Of a stretch of 43,413 bases of DNA, positions 26,293-35,213 are shown piece after piece. Made by a program: the position numbers and the translations under genes. Within the stretch, counting starts at the first letter, position 1. The number at the start of each line of letters is the position of its first letter. The DNA is from Pseudomonas sp. GD03858 (GTDB lineage Bacteria; Pseudomonadota; Gammaproteobacteria; Pseudomonadales; Pseudomonadaceae): positions 1-43,413 of the forward strand of contig NZ_JAOCDM010000037.1 of NCBI RefSeq assembly GCF_029840925.1, written 5' to 3'. Under the pieces are notes generated by a model, which worked only from the letters and a program-made list of their open reading frames with translations, did not search any database and had not been told where the DNA came from.

Positions 26293-26298
26293 GCGCGG

Positions 26299-28482
26299 AT
26301 GCACAATGACGACCTCTCTCTCCTGCTGAACTCCCTCAACGACGCCCAGCGCCAGGCCGTGGCGGCCTCTGTGGGGCGCCAACTGGTGCTGGCCGGCGCC
26401 GGCTCGGGCAAGACCCGCGTGCTGGTGCACCGTATCGCCTGGCTGATCCAGGTCGAACAGGCCTCGCCGCATTCGATCCTGTCGGTGACGTTCACCAACA
26501 AGGCCGCGGCGGAAATGCGCCAGCGTATCGAGCAACTGCTGGGCATCAACCCGGCCGGCATGTGGGTGGGCACCTTCCACGGCCTGGCCCACCGCCTGTT
26601 GCGCGCCCACTGGCAGGAAGCGGGGCTGGCGCAGAACTTCCAGATCCTCGACAGCGACGACCAGCAGCGCCTGATCAAGCGGGTGATCCGCGAGATGGGC
26701 CTGGACGAGCAGAAATGGCCCGCGCGCCAGGTCCAGTGGTTCATCAACGGCCAGAAGGACGAAGGTCTGCGCCCACGGCACATCCAGGCCAGCGGCGACC
26801 TGTTCCTGGCCACCATGCGCGACATCTACCTGGCCTACGAACAGGCCTGCGACCGCGCCGGGGTCATCGACTTCTCCGAGCTGCTGCTGCGCGCCCTGGA
26901 CCTGTGGCGCGACCACCCGGACCTGCTCAAGCACTATCAGCGCCGCTTCCGCCACATTCTGGTGGACGAGTTCCAGGACACCAACGCCGTGCAGTACGCC
27001 TGGCTGCGCCTGCTGGCCAGCGGTGGCGACAGCCTGATGGCGGTGGGTGACGACGACCAGTCGATCTACGGCTGGCGTGGCGCCAAGATCGAGAACATTC
27101 ACCAGTACACCGCCGACTTCCCGGATGCCGAACTGATCCGCCTGGAGCAGAACTACCGCTCCACCGGTGGCATCCTCAAGGCCGCCAACGCCCTGATCGC
27201 CAACAACAGTGGACGCCTGGGCAAGGAGCTGTGGACCGACATGGGCGAAGGCGAGCCGCTGACGCTCTATGCCGCGTACAACGAACATGACGAAGCGCGC
27301 TACGTGGTCGAGACCATCGAAAGCCTGGTCAAGCAGGGCAACGCGCGCAGCGAGATCGCCATCCTGTACCGCTCCAACGCCCAGTCGCGGGTGCTGGAAG
27401 AGGCCCTGCTGCGTGAACGCATTCCCTATCGCATCTATGGCGGCCAGCGCTTCTTCGAACGCGCCGAGATCAAGAACGCCATGGCCTACCTGCGTCTGCT
27501 CGAAGGCCGTGGCAACGACGCGGCCCTGGAGCGGGTGATCAACGTGCCACCACGGGGCATCGGCGAGAAGACCGTCGAGACCATCCGCGAACACGCCCGT
27601 CACAACCAGCTGTCCATGTGGGATGCCATGTGCCAGCTGTTGGCCGCCAAGGCCCTCAAGGGCCGCGCCGCCAGCGCCCTGGGCGCGTTCATCGAGCTGC
27701 TCGAGAATCTCGCCGCCAAGGTGCTGGACATGCCGCTGCACCTGATGACCCAGACCGTCATCGAGCAGTCCGGGCTGATCATCTATCACCAGGAAGAAAA
27801 AGGCGAAAAGGGCCAGGCCCGGGTAGAAAACCTCGAGGAACTGGTCAGCGCCGCGCGCAACTTCGAAGCCAGCGACGAAGATGCCGACCTCTCGCCATTG
27901 TCGGCGTTCCTCGGCCACGCCTCGCTGGAGGCCGGCGACACCCAGGCCGATGAGCATGAGGACAGCATCCAGCTGATGACCCTGCACAGTGCCAAGGGCC
28001 TGGAGTTCCCGTACGTGTTCCTGGTGGGCATGGAAGAAGGCCTGTTCCCGCACAAGATGAGCCTGGAAGAACCCGGTCGCCTGGAAGAGGAGCGCCGTCT
28101 GGCCTACGTGGGCATCACCCGCGCCATGCGCCAGCTGGTCATGACCTACGCCGAGACCCGCCGCCTGTATGGCAGCGAAACCTATAACAAGGTGTCGCGC
28201 TTCGTACGGGAGATTCCAGCCGGGCTGGTACAGGAAGTGCGCCTGTCGAACACCGTCAGCCGCCCGTTCGGCGGCGCGAAGGCGCCGGCAAGCAGCCTGT
28301 TCGCCAACGCCAGCATCCCGCAGACCGCCTTCAGCCTTGGCCAGCGAGTGCAGCATGCGGTATTTGGCGAAGGCGTGATCCTCAACTTCGAGGGCTCCGG
28401 CGCCCAGGCGCGGGTGCAGGTGAACTTCTCCGAGGGCAGCAAGTGGCTGATGCTGGGCTACGCCAAGCTCGAAGCTATCTGA
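26299..28482 (+). CDS. uvrD: DNA helicase II
   Basis: 727 residues, normal for UvrD. A superfamily 1 3'-5' helicase that removes incised strands in nucleotide excision repair and mismatch repair. Walker A AGAGSGKT (32-39), 'TFTNKAAAEMRQRIE' (motif Ia), DEFQDTN (motif II), 'GDDDQSIYGWRGA' (motif III), 'LEQNYRST' (motif IV), 'LMTLHSAKGLEFPYVFLVG' (motif V) and 'RRLAYVGITRAM' (motif VI) are all present, and a C-terminal Tudor-like end ('VQHAVFGEGVIL') is intact. UvrD is preferred over Rep because of this tail. The promoter geometry suggests a leaderless transcript. A REP cluster follows 5 nt after the stop. Confidence 0.96.
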   Translation: MHNDDLSLLLNSLNDAQRQAVAASVGRQLVLAGAGSGKTRVLVHRIAWLIQVEQASPHSILSVTFTNKAAAEMRQRIEQLLGINPAGMWVGTFHGLAHRLLRAHWQEAGLAQNFQILDSDDQQRLIKRVIREMGLDEQKWPARQVQWFINGQKDEGLRPRHIQASGDLFLATMRDIYLAYEQACDRAGVIDFSELLLRALDLWRDHPDLLKHYQRRFRHILVDEFQDTNAVQYAWLRLLASGGDSLMAVGDDDQSIYGWRGAKIENIHQYTADFPDAELIRLEQNYRSTGGILKAANALIANNSGRLGKELWTDMGEGEPLTLYAAYNEHDEARYVVETIESLVKQGNARSEIAILYRSNAQSRVLEEALLRERIPYRIYGGQRFFERAEIKNAMAYLRLLEGRGNDAALERVINVPPRGIGEKTVETIREHARHNQLSMWDAMCQLLAAKALKGRAASALGAFIELLENLAAKVLDMPLHLMTQTVIEQSGLIIYHQEEKGEKGQARVENLEELVSAARNFEASDEDADLSPLSAFLGHASLEAGDTQADEHEDSIQLMTLHSAKGLEFPYVFLVGMEEGLFPHKMSLEEPGRLEEERRLAYVGITRAMRQLVMTYAETRRLYGSETYNKVSRFVREIPAGLVQEVRLSNTVSRPFGGAKAPASSLFANASIPQTAFSLGQRVQHAVFGEGVILNFEGSGAQARVQVNFSEGSKWLMLGYAKLEAI

Positions 28483-28486
28483 CTGT

Positions 28487-28595
28487 CGCTCCCACAGGCC
28501 TCGCGGATCCTGTGGGAGCGGGTTTACCCGCGAACACGGGCGAAGCCCGTGCCAGGCACCGCGTCACCTTCTTCGCGGGTAAACCCGCTCCCACA
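28487..28595. repeat. REP cluster after uvrD
   Basis: A half-unit 'cgctcccacag' (28487-28497), a full minus unit with 'tgggagcgggtttacccgcg' (about 28512-28531), and a full plus unit 'cgcgggtaaacccgctccca' (about 28574-28593). The two full units are arranged tail-in compared with the other doublets. Between them lies a perfect 7-bp hairpin CACGGGC-GAA-GCCCGTG (28535-28551). Confidence 0.9.
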
Positions 28596-28714
28596 CGACC
28601 CTGACCGTCCTTACGATCAGGCAAAAGCTCGAAACATCTTGTCGCTGGCTATGTCCTACAGTTCATGTGCAACATGACGCGCGTGCAATCCACACAAACG
28701 GGAACCCCCAACTT

Positions 28715-29563
28715 ATGCAACGTTTTCTTAGCATCGCTCTGGCGCTCTGCGTCGGCCTGACGCTGAGCCTCGACGCCAACGCCAAGCGCTTCGGTGGTGG
28801 CAAGAGCTCGGGCTCCGCGCCAATCCACCAGACTCGCCAGGCAACCCCGACCACGCCTGCCGCCGCCCCGACCGCTCCAGGCCGCGCGCCTGCCGCCGCC
28901 AGCGGTGCTTCGCGCTGGCTGGGCCCATTGGCCGGCCTCGCCGCCGGTGGCCTGCTGGCTTCCATGTTCATGGGCGACGGCTTCCAGGGCATGCAGATCC
29001 TCGACTTCCTGATCATGGGCCTGATCGCCTTCCTGGTCTTCCGCTTCATCGCCGCGCGCCGCCGCCAGCAGCAACCGCAACACGCTGCCGCCGGCCACGC
29101 CCCGTACCAGCGCGAAGCCCAGCCACAGGCAGCTCCACAGTCGATCTTCGGTGGCTCCGCCGCGCCGGTCGCCTCGCCTGTGATCAACGCTCCGGCCTGG
29201 TTCAACGAAGCCAGCTTCCTGGCCGCCGCCCGTTCGCACTTCCAGTCGCTGCAGCAGCACTGGGACGCCAACGAGATGGACAAGATCGCCGAGTTCGTCA
29301 CCCCGCAGATGCTCGAGTTCCTCAAGCGCGAGCGTGCAGAGCTGGGCGAAGGCTTCCAGTCGACCTACATCGATGACCTCGATGTGCAGCTGGACGGTGT
29401 CGACGATCGCGCCGACCAGACCGACGCCACCCTGACCTTCCGTGGCGTCTCGAAGACCTCGCGCTTCGACCAGGGCGAAGCCTTCAGCGAAAGCTGGCAC
29501 ATGGTGCGTGCCCACGGCGAGAACCAGCCTTGGCTGGTTGCCGGTATCCGTCAAAACGGTTAA
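28715..29563 (+). CDS. Tim44-domain exported/membrane protein
   Basis: 282 residues. Signal-like N-terminus (MQRFLSIALALCVGLTLSLDANA), then a Gly/Ser/Pro/Ala-rich low-complexity stretch ('KRFGGGKSSGS', 'TPTTPAAAPTAPG', to about 65), a hydrophobic region with one or two membrane segments (about 75-115, 'LGPLAGLAAGGLLASMFMGD' and 'LDFLIMGLIAFLVFRFI'), and a C-terminal Tim44-like domain (about 165-282, 'FNEASFLAAARSHFQSLQQH'). Bacterial Tim44-like proteins are uncharacterised for the most part. The ATG at 28715 is chosen because the longer frame hides the signal sequence. A strong terminator follows. Confidence 0.87.
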   Translation: MQRFLSIALALCVGLTLSLDANAKRFGGGKSSGSAPIHQTRQATPTTPAAAPTAPGRAPAAASGASRWLGPLAGLAAGGLLASMFMGDGFQGMQILDFLIMGLIAFLVFRFIAARRRQQQPQHAAAGHAPYQREAQPQAAPQSIFGGSAAPVASPVINAPAWFNEASFLAAARSHFQSLQQHWDANEMDKIAEFVTPQMLEFLKRERAELGEGFQSTYIDDLDVQLDGVDDRADQTDATLTFRGVSKTSRFDQGEAFSESWHMVRAHGENQPWLVAGIRQNG

Positions 29564-29581
29564 CCGCCGCACGTTGCACAA

Positions 29582-29610
29582 AAAACCCCGGGCCTGTCCC
29601 GGGGTTTTTG
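29582..29610 (+). terminator. Intrinsic terminator after the Tim44-domain gene
   Basis: A 12-bp stem aaaaaccccggg / cccggggttttt with a 5-nt loop, ending in a T-run. It begins 19 nt after the stop codon and is symmetric, so it could work on both strands. Confidence 0.93.
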
Positions 29611-29614
29611 CTTT

Positions 29615-29642
29615 TGCCAGAGCGGCCTACTAGGGTATAACG
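29615..29642 (+). promoter_or_regulatory. Probable promoter of the SUKH-family gene
   Basis: -35 TTGCCA (29615-29620), 16-bp spacer, -10 TATAAC (29637-29642), 35 nt before the GTG start. It begins right at the end of the preceding terminator, so the gene is its own unit. Confidence 0.55.
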
Positions 29643-29676
29643 CGCAGCGTTGTCATAAGGTCAGAGGATGTGAACC

Positions 29677-30084
29677 GTGGAAGAAGTGATCGAACAACTC
29701 CGTGAAGCCAACGAGCCGGTGCCGGTGCCGCTGGAACTGCCGGACGAGGATCAGCTGGTCGAGATCGAGGAAGAGCTGTTCATCAACATACCGTTCGTGT
29801 TCAAGGAATACCTGCTGACCGTCAGTGATGTGGTGTACGGCAGCCTGGAGCCGGTGACCGTCACCGACTCGCAATCCCATACCTACCTGCCGGAAGTGGC
29901 GGCCAATGCATGGGACGCAGGCGTTCCACGCGACCTGATCCCGATCTGCCAGGACGGCGACGATTATTACTGCGTCGAGGAAGACGGCACTGTCGTGCTC
30001 TGGTCCGGCGAAGAAGAGATTGTCACCGAGGAAAGCTGGGAGTCGGTCTGGCACTGGGCGAGGGATGTCTGGCTGGAAAGCTGA
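29677..30084 (+). CDS. SMI1/KNR4 (SUKH) family protein
   Basis: 135 residues, very acidic. The order 'ELPDEDQLVEIEEELFINIP', 'FVFKEYLLTVSDVVYGSLEP', then 'YYCVEEDGTVVLWSGEEEI' and 'ESWESVWHWARDVWL' is the SUKH fold (Smi1/YobK). Many SUKH proteins are immunity proteins for polymorphic nuclease toxins; single-copy chromosomal ones without a toxin gene, as here, have no known role. GTG at 29677 is supported by AGAGGA eight nt upstream. No toxin, Rhs or CDI gene lies within the window. Confidence 0.87.
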   Translation: MEEVIEQLREANEPVPVPLELPDEDQLVEIEEELFINIPFVFKEYLLTVSDVVYGSLEPVTVTDSQSHTYLPEVAANAWDAGVPRDLIPICQDGDDYYCVEEDGTVVLWSGEEEIVTEESWESVWHWARDVWLES

Positions 30085-30137
30085 ACGCAAAATGCCCGCA
30101 CAAATTGATGGCCTATAGCCACCAATCACTCGTAGAA

Positions 30138-30162
30138 TCGCCAGGCTTTCTGCGCCTGGCGA
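30138..30162. terminator. Hairpin between convergent SUKH and antiporter genes
   Basis: Perfect 9-bp stem TCGCCAGGC / GCCTGGCGA with a 7-nt loop, 54 nt after the SUKH stop. No U-tract follows on either strand. A weaker stem (GAAGCC/GGCTTC) lies near 30195. Confidence 0.4.
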
Positions 30163-30227
30163 CATTGCTACCGCTCCATCCCCTCGGACGACGATGAAGC
30201 CTCGCGCAGAAGGCTTCGCGCTCAGCG

Positions 30228-31982
30228 CTAATGATCGCGATTGTTCTCCAGCGTCTCCAGCAAGGCCACCTGCATGCGCGTATGCACGCGGATGAGCCAG
30301 CGCCACAACAGCGCCACCACCACCGCCGCCACCACCGCGATGATCAGCAACAGCTCACTGGTCGGCAGGATGCTCGCCGACAAGGCCGAGAGCAGCAGGA
30401 AGATCACCAGCAACGACAGCAGCGGGATCACCTCGGCAATCACCCGCCGCACGCGCTGGGTATGCCGCCCGGCCATTTCCGCCTTGACCCCCATCTCCGC
30501 CAGCAGCATCGACAGTGCCTTGAGCTTGCGATAGGCCGCAATCAGGAAGGGCAGCGACAGCAATAGCGCCGCGCCCCAGATCAGCGCCTTCTGCTGGCCG
30601 ACATCGCCCACCCACTCGCTGAGCCAGGAGCCGATGCGCCCGGCGAAGTAGCCTCCGCTGAAGAAGATCGCGATCACCAATGCCAGGTTGACCCCGACCT
30701 GCAGCAGGATGCGCCGGATCATCGCCGCCAGCATGGCGCCTTCGCCCTGCGGCTGAATGCTGCGCAACCACTCGCCATACAACGACAACACCCGCGCCAG
30801 GCGGCTCGGCACCACCTTGCCCAGCTTGATCGACAGCGGGTCGGCGGCGCGAATCAGGTACGGCGTCAGCAAGGTGGTGATGGCCGATACGGCCACCGCC
30901 ACCGGGTAGAGGAAGTCACTGGTGACCTGCAGGGTCATGCCCAGGGCAGCGATGATGAAAGAGAATTCGCCGATCTGCGAAAGCCCCATGCCTACGCGCA
31001 GCGAGGTACGCCCATCGTTCCCGGCAATGAACGCCCCCATGCCACAGGACAGCATCTTGCCCAGCACCACCGCCACGGTGATGACCACGATCGGCCAGGC
31101 ATACTCGACGAGGATCTTAGGATCGATCATCAAGCCGATGGCGACGAAGAAAATCGCGCTGAACAGGTCGCGAACCGGCTCGATCAGGCGCTCGATCTTA
31201 AGCAACTGCCGCGACTCGGCCATGATCGCGCCGATCAGGAAGGCGCCGAGCACCATGCTGTACTCGAGCTTGACCACCAGCAGGCAGAAGCCGAAACACA
31301 GGCCCAGCACGGTGATCAGCAGCATCTCGTTGCTTTCGAATTTCGCCACGTAGGCCAGCAGCCGAGGCACCAGCAGGATGCCAATGACCAGCGCGACGAT
31401 CATGAACAGCGACAACTTGCCCACGGTGGAAAACACCTCGCCGGAACTCACCGAGCCGCTGACGGCGATCCCCGACAGCAGCGCGATGATGCCGATGCCG
31501 AGGATGTCCTCGACGATCAGCACGCCGAAGATCAGCTGGGCGAAACGCTCGTTCTTCATCTTCAGGTCGTTGAGCGCCTTGACGATGATGGTGGTCGAGG
31601 AGATCGCCAGGATCGCCCCGAGGAACAGCGAATCCATGGTGTTCCAGCCGAACCAGCGACCGATCTCGAAACCGATCCAGATCATCAGGACGATTTCCAG
31701 GAACGCGGCGATGAAGGCCGTGGCGCCGACCTTGAACAACTTGCGCAGGCTGAACTCCAGGCCCAGGCAGAACATCAGGAAGATCACCCCAAGTTCGGCC
31801 AGGGTCTTGATGGTGTCTTCGTCGTGGATCAGGCCGAACGGCGGCGTGTGCGGGCCGATGATGAAGCCGGCGACGATATAGCCCAGTACCACTGGCTGCT
31901 TGAAACGGTGAAAGAGAATGGTGACCACCCCGGCGACCAGCATGATCACCGCCAGATCCTGGATGAAACTGATGGCATGCAT
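30228..31982 (-). CDS. CPA2-family cation:proton antiporter (YbaL/Kef-like, no TrkA-N domain)
   Basis: 584 residues. An Na+/H+-exchanger domain with about twelve membrane segments (1-390): 'LGYIVAGFIIGPHTPPFGLI' (28-47), 'LAELGVIFLMFCLGLEFSLR' and 'GVLIVEDILGIGIIAL' with the conserved acidic residues of CPA2 transporters. After a cytoplasmic loop near 400-430 come four more hydrophobic segments instead of the usual TrkA-N nucleotide-binding domain of KefB/KefC/YbaL, ending in a short charged tail. It may exchange K+ or Na+ for H+. ATG at 31982 has AAGGAG with 10-nt spacing; a 35-residue upstream extension is rejected. Confidence 0.88.
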   Translation of the reverse strand: MHAISFIQDLAVIMLVAGVVTILFHRFKQPVVLGYIVAGFIIGPHTPPFGLIHDEDTIKTLAELGVIFLMFCLGLEFSLRKLFKVGATAFIAAFLEIVLMIWIGFEIGRWFGWNTMDSLFLGAILAISSTTIIVKALNDLKMKNERFAQLIFGVLIVEDILGIGIIALLSGIAVSGSVSSGEVFSTVGKLSLFMIVALVIGILLVPRLLAYVAKFESNEMLLITVLGLCFGFCLLVVKLEYSMVLGAFLIGAIMAESRQLLKIERLIEPVRDLFSAIFFVAIGLMIDPKILVEYAWPIVVITVAVVLGKMLSCGMGAFIAGNDGRTSLRVGMGLSQIGEFSFIIAALGMTLQVTSDFLYPVAVAVSAITTLLTPYLIRAADPLSIKLGKVVPSRLARVLSLYGEWLRSIQPQGEGAMLAAMIRRILLQVGVNLALVIAIFFSGGYFAGRIGSWLSEWVGDVGQQKALIWGAALLLSLPFLIAAYRKLKALSMLLAEMGVKAEMAGRHTQRVRRVIAEVIPLLSLLVIFLLLSALSASILPTSELLLIIAVVAAVVVALLWRWLIRVHTRMQVALLETLENNRDH

Positions 31983-32255
31983 GGCGTGATACTCCTTGTT
32001 TTCAATGCACGGGGCGGACCGTTCCTCTGCCGGAAAACCCTGACCGAGGTGCGGGCACATACTGTCTTGGTAAACGGAAAAGCCCACGTTGCATGGGCGC
32101 CGTCAGGTTAACATCGCGTCTTGCCGCATTTTGCCAATGCAATATGCAGAAACAGATCGGCAGATTCGACACCGCCGATGGCAAGATTGGCGTGACGATG
32201 GAGCGTCAGCCGACGTCCCGTACCAGGATGGGAAACCTCAAAGAGGGGAACAGAA

Positions 32256-32792
32256 GTGTCTGCAGATACCCGCCCCGATTCAGCGCAAACTCACCGTGAG
32301 CTCTCTATGGAACCTGGAAACGCCCAGCTGACCATGACCGTCCTGATGACACCGGACATGGCCAACTTCTCTGGCAACGTACATGGCGGCACCCTGCTCA
32401 AGTACCTCGACGAAGTCGCCTACGCCTGTGCCAGCCGCTATGCCGGCAGCTACGTGGTGACCCTGTCGGTGGACCAGGTGATCTTCCGCGAACCGGTGCA
32501 TGTCGGCGAGCTGGTGACCTTCCTGGCCTCGGTCAACTACACCGGCAATACCTCGATGGAGGTGGGCATCAAGGTGGTCACCGAGAACATCCGCGAGCGC
32601 TCGGTGCGCCACTCCAATAGCTGCTTCTTCACCATGGTCGCGGTGGACGATGACCGTCGCCCGGTGAAGGTGCCGCCGCGCCAGCCGCAGAGCAGCGAGG
32701 AGAAACGCCGCTTCCTGCAGGGGCAGCAGCGCCGCCAGATCCGCCAGGAGCTGGAGCAGCGCTACCAGAACCTCAAGACCGACGCCATTTAG
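32256..32792 (+). CDS. Acyl-CoA thioesterase, hotdog fold (BACH/YciA type)
   Basis: 178 residues from GTG at 32256, which has AGAGGGGA at good distance; an ATG at 32307 would give 161 residues but lacks a clear ribosome site. '[20 protein letters not shown]' (38-57) holds the Asn/His-Gly-Gly and Asp of the active site; the tail after residue 140 is a charged helix ('[20 protein letters not shown]'). Members cleave long or medium acyl-CoA. It shares four bases, TTAG, with the convergent pdxY stop, so the two stop codons overlap. It is not a close copy of the thioesterase at 1690. Confidence 0.88.
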   Translation: MSADTRPDSAQTHRELSMEPGNAQLTMTVLMTPDMANFSGNVHGGTLLKYLDEVAYACASRYAGSYVVTLSVDQVIFREPVHVGELVTFLASVNYTGNTSMEVGIKVVTENIRERSVRHSNSCFFTMVAVDDDRRPVKVPPRQPQSSEEKRRFLQGQQRRQIRQELEQRYQNLKTDAI

Positions 32793-33661
32793 TACAGCAG
32801 GCGCTGCGCCTCGAAGCGTACGCGTGGATGGGCGATGCGATCCTGGGCCCGCACCAGTTGCAGTTCATAGCTGGCGCAGGCCTGGGTCTCCAGCAGCACT
32901 TCATGCACCGCGGCAGCGGTGAACTCGAAGGCCTGCAGCCAGCTGTCGCCCAGCAGCACGCGGGCGAGGAACAGCCCCGACGTCAGGTCGCCCACGCCCA
33001 CCGGCTGACGCGGGAAGGCCAGCAAGGGCCGGCGCAGATGCCAGCTGCCCTCGCGGGTCACCAGCAGCATCTCGAACGCGTCATCGGCTCGCCCTGGATA
33101 GTTCAGGTGCTTGACCAGCACCACCTGCGGACCACGTTCCAGCAACCCGCGCGCCATGCCCACGCAATCCTCCAGGGACTGCGCGCGACGACCGCAGAAG
33201 CTGTCCAGTTCCAGCTGGTTGGGACACAGGATGTCAGCCTTGGCGGCGGCCTGTTCGAGCAGGAACTCACTGACTTCGGCCGGCACGATGCAGCCTTTCT
33301 CTGCATGGCCCATGACCGGATCGCACAGGTACAGGGCCTTGGGGTTCACCGCCTTGATCCGCTCGACGCCAGCAAGGATGGCCCGCCCCTGTTCGGCAAT
33401 GCCCAGGTAGCCCGACAGCACCGCATCGCAGTGACCCAGCTCGCCGATGTTGGAAATGCCTTCCACCAACGCAGGAATTTGCGCTGGGGCAAGCACTTCC
33501 CCGGCCCACTGGCCATACTGAGTGTGGTTGGAGAACTGCACGGTGTTCAGCGGCCAGACATTGACCCCGACCCGCTGCATCGGAAACACCGCAGCGCTGT
33601 TGCCAGCGTGTCCGAAGACCACATGGGACTGAATGGCGAGCAGGTGTGGTGTACGTTTCAT
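32789..33661 (-). CDS. pdxY: Pyridoxal kinase PdxY
   Basis: 290 residues. Phosphorylates pyridoxal to PLP in the vitamin B6 salvage route. '[20 protein letters not shown]' (8-27) is the N-terminal ribokinase-like signature of the PdxK/PdxY group, '[14 protein letters not shown]' (111-124) carries the Cys124 used by PdxY, and GVGDLTSG (222-229) has catalytic Asp225. PdxY rather than PdxK because of Cys124 and length (E. coli PdxY is 287). ATG at 33661; the longer open frame runs through unrelated promoter DNA. It ends tail-to-tail with the thioesterase gene. Confidence 0.95.
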   Translation of the reverse strand: MKRTPHLLAIQSHVVFGHAGNSAAVFPMQRVGVNVWPLNTVQFSNHTQYGQWAGEVLAPAQIPALVEGISNIGELGHCDAVLSGYLGIAEQGRAILAGVERIKAVNPKALYLCDPVMGHAEKGCIVPAEVSEFLLEQAAAKADILCPNQLELDSFCGRRAQSLEDCVGMARGLLERGPQVVLVKHLNYPGRADDAFEMLLVTREGSWHLRRPLLAFPRQPVGVGDLTSGLFLARVLLGDSWLQAFEFTAAAVHEVLLETQACASYELQLVRAQDRIAHPRVRFEAQRLLY

Positions 33662-33781
33662 GCAGGGCGATTCCGAAACTGTGTGAATAAATGTGCGGCC
33701 CGCAGTATGAACCCGATTGCCATCTGTACGACAGGCCAGAGACGCAGTTAAGCTGGATCTACCTGTCTGGAGCTTACGTAG

Positions 33782-34174
33782 ATGCTGACCCTGGAAAACC
33801 TTTTCGTCCTGATGCTGGTGGCGACCGCCGGCGCCTGGCTGTGGCACAACCACGGGCTGCGCGAAAAGGCCCTGGCGCGGGTCAAGCAGCATTGCGCCAA
33901 GCTCGACCTGGAACTGCTCGACGATGCCGTGGCGCTCAAGCGCATCGCCTTCGTGCGTGACGCCAATGGCCGCAAACGCCTGGCCCGCATCTACAACTTC
34001 GAGTTCACCGTCACTGGCGAGCAGCGCCACCCTGGCACGGTCACGCAGTTCGGCGCGCACACCATGCAGATCGAGCTGGCCCCCTATCCGTTCGAGATCA
34101 AGACCCCGCCGCGAAGCGACAACGTCATCGAAATGCAGCAATGGCGCCAGGAACATAACCGCTGGCGCAATTGA
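33782..34174 (+). CDS. DUF3301-domain membrane-anchored protein
   Basis: 130 residues. One N-terminal membrane segment ('[18 protein letters not shown]', 4-21) and a cytoplasmic basic domain with '[20 protein letters not shown]' and '[17 protein letters not shown]', the DUF3301 pattern, widespread in gamma-proteobacteria and of unknown function. ATG at 33782 with GGAG upstream. Its stop touches the stop of the convergent COG0523 gene with no base between (TGA then TCA), so the two transcripts must overlap at the 3' ends. Confidence 0.83.
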   Translation: MLTLENLFVLMLVATAGAWLWHNHGLREKALARVKQHCAKLDLELLDDAVALKRIAFVRDANGRKRLARIYNFEFTVTGEQRHPGTVTQFGAHTMQIELAPYPFEIKTPPRSDNVIEMQQWRQEHNRWRN

Positions 34175-35149
34175 TCACCCGCTGACGAGACAATTCGCGA
34201 CGGCCGCCTGCAGGGCCGACAACGGCTGCGGCCGATCGAAGATCAGCTCGATGCGTGAATCCTTGCGCCAATCACTGGGGCGCCATGCCAATGCCTCGCC
34301 TTCGAGGCCGTTGAACGACTGCCACGCATCCCGGCTGTGGATAACACCCTTGGCCCGACGCCACGGCCATCGTTCGAGCAATGCATGCAGACGCTCCACG
34401 TCGAAACGCTGGCTCGGATGCCAACGCCAGCCAATGCTCCAACCGCCCTCGCCCTGCTGGAACAGGCAAATCGGCTGACGCGGGTCTGTCCACAGCGCCG
34501 GGGGAGCGATCGGCGTGCTATCCACAGGTGACTCGGCTGCCCTGGCAGCGTTTGCCAGCGTACCTGAAGACCTTGGAAGATCGGCGAGAGCCAAGGCCCC
34601 CTGCTCCGTCCAGGCCACCGGCACATCCGCTAACGATGAAGTTATCAACAGCCGTTTTTTTTCATCCACAGCACTCGACTTGTTCAACACCAGCAATCCC
34701 GCCTGTTCCATGGCCTGCTGCTGCGCTGCAGGCACAAGCTCTCCGCGGGCCAGGGCCGCGCAATCGAGGACCATCAGCAACGGCTGCACCGCCAGCACAC
34801 CGGTCCAAGGCGCCTGGCCCAATTGCTCCAGCAATTGCAGCGGGTGACCGAGCCCGGAGGGCTCGATGAACAAGCGGTCCGGGCGCGCCTTGCGCAGCAG
34901 GCGACCGAGACCTACCCGAAATGGCGCGCCATTGACGCAACACAGGCAACCACCCGCCACTTCGCCAATGGCAATGCCCGTCTCGTCACTGTGGAGCAAG
35001 GCGGCGTCGATGCCGATCTGGCCGAATTCGTTGACCAGCACGGCCCAGCGTTCATCGGTCGGACGTTGACTGAGCAGATGACGGATCAGGCTGGTCTTGC
35101 CAGCGCCGAGTGGGCCGGCGATCACATGGGTGGGAATGTTCTGCAGCAT
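34175..35149 (-). CDS. COG0523-family GTPase (CobW/P47K-like), short form
   Basis: 324 residues, a putative metal chaperone GTPase. Walker A GPLGAGKTS (12-20), 'VNEFGQIGIDAALL' (39-52) and the metal-binding CLCC (68-71) are present. The usual NKxD guanine-specificity motif reads NKSSAVDE, so nucleotide choice may differ. The C-terminal CobW_C part ends with 'DSRIELIFDRPQPLSALQAA'. Third gene of a unit led by the ZigA-like GTPase and DUF1826, 64 nt downstream of the latter, and probably under the Zur box. Its DNA contains an exact DnaA-box 9-mer and several near-matches. Confidence 0.88.
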   Translation of the reverse strand: MLQNIPTHVIAGPLGAGKTSLIRHLLSQRPTDERWAVLVNEFGQIGIDAALLHSDETGIAIGEVAGGCLCCVNGAPFRVGLGRLLRKARPDRLFIEPSGLGHPLQLLEQLGQAPWTGVLAVQPLLMVLDCAALARGELVPAAQQQAMEQAGLLVLNKSSAVDEKKRLLITSSLADVPVAWTEQGALALADLPRSSGTLANAARAAESPVDSTPIAPPALWTDPRQPICLFQQGEGGWSIGWRWHPSQRFDVERLHALLERWPWRRAKGVIHSRDAWQSFNGLEGEALAWRPSDWRKDSRIELIFDRPQPLSALQAAVANCLVSG

Positions 35150-35213
35150 GGCTCAGCGTCAGCATGGATTCATGGCAGTCTATACCGGCCTGATCATGGG
35201 GCAAGCCCGTGGA

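Noticed and set aside
26060..26298. SOS box upstream of uvrD
   Set aside because: No CTG-N10-CAG found in the whole gap on either strand by eye.
26215..28356. 713-codon minus-strand frame opposite uvrD
   Set aside because: Antisense shadow; uvrD has all seven helicase motifs.
29677..30084. Contact-dependent inhibition or polymorphic toxin locus
   Set aside because: Only the SUKH protein is present; no toxin, Rhs, CdiA or secretion gene in the window.
32081..32098. Terminator-like GCCCA/TGGGC hairpin with TTTT on minus, upstream of the antiporter
   Set aside because: Only 5 bp of stem and far from any gene end; too weak to list.
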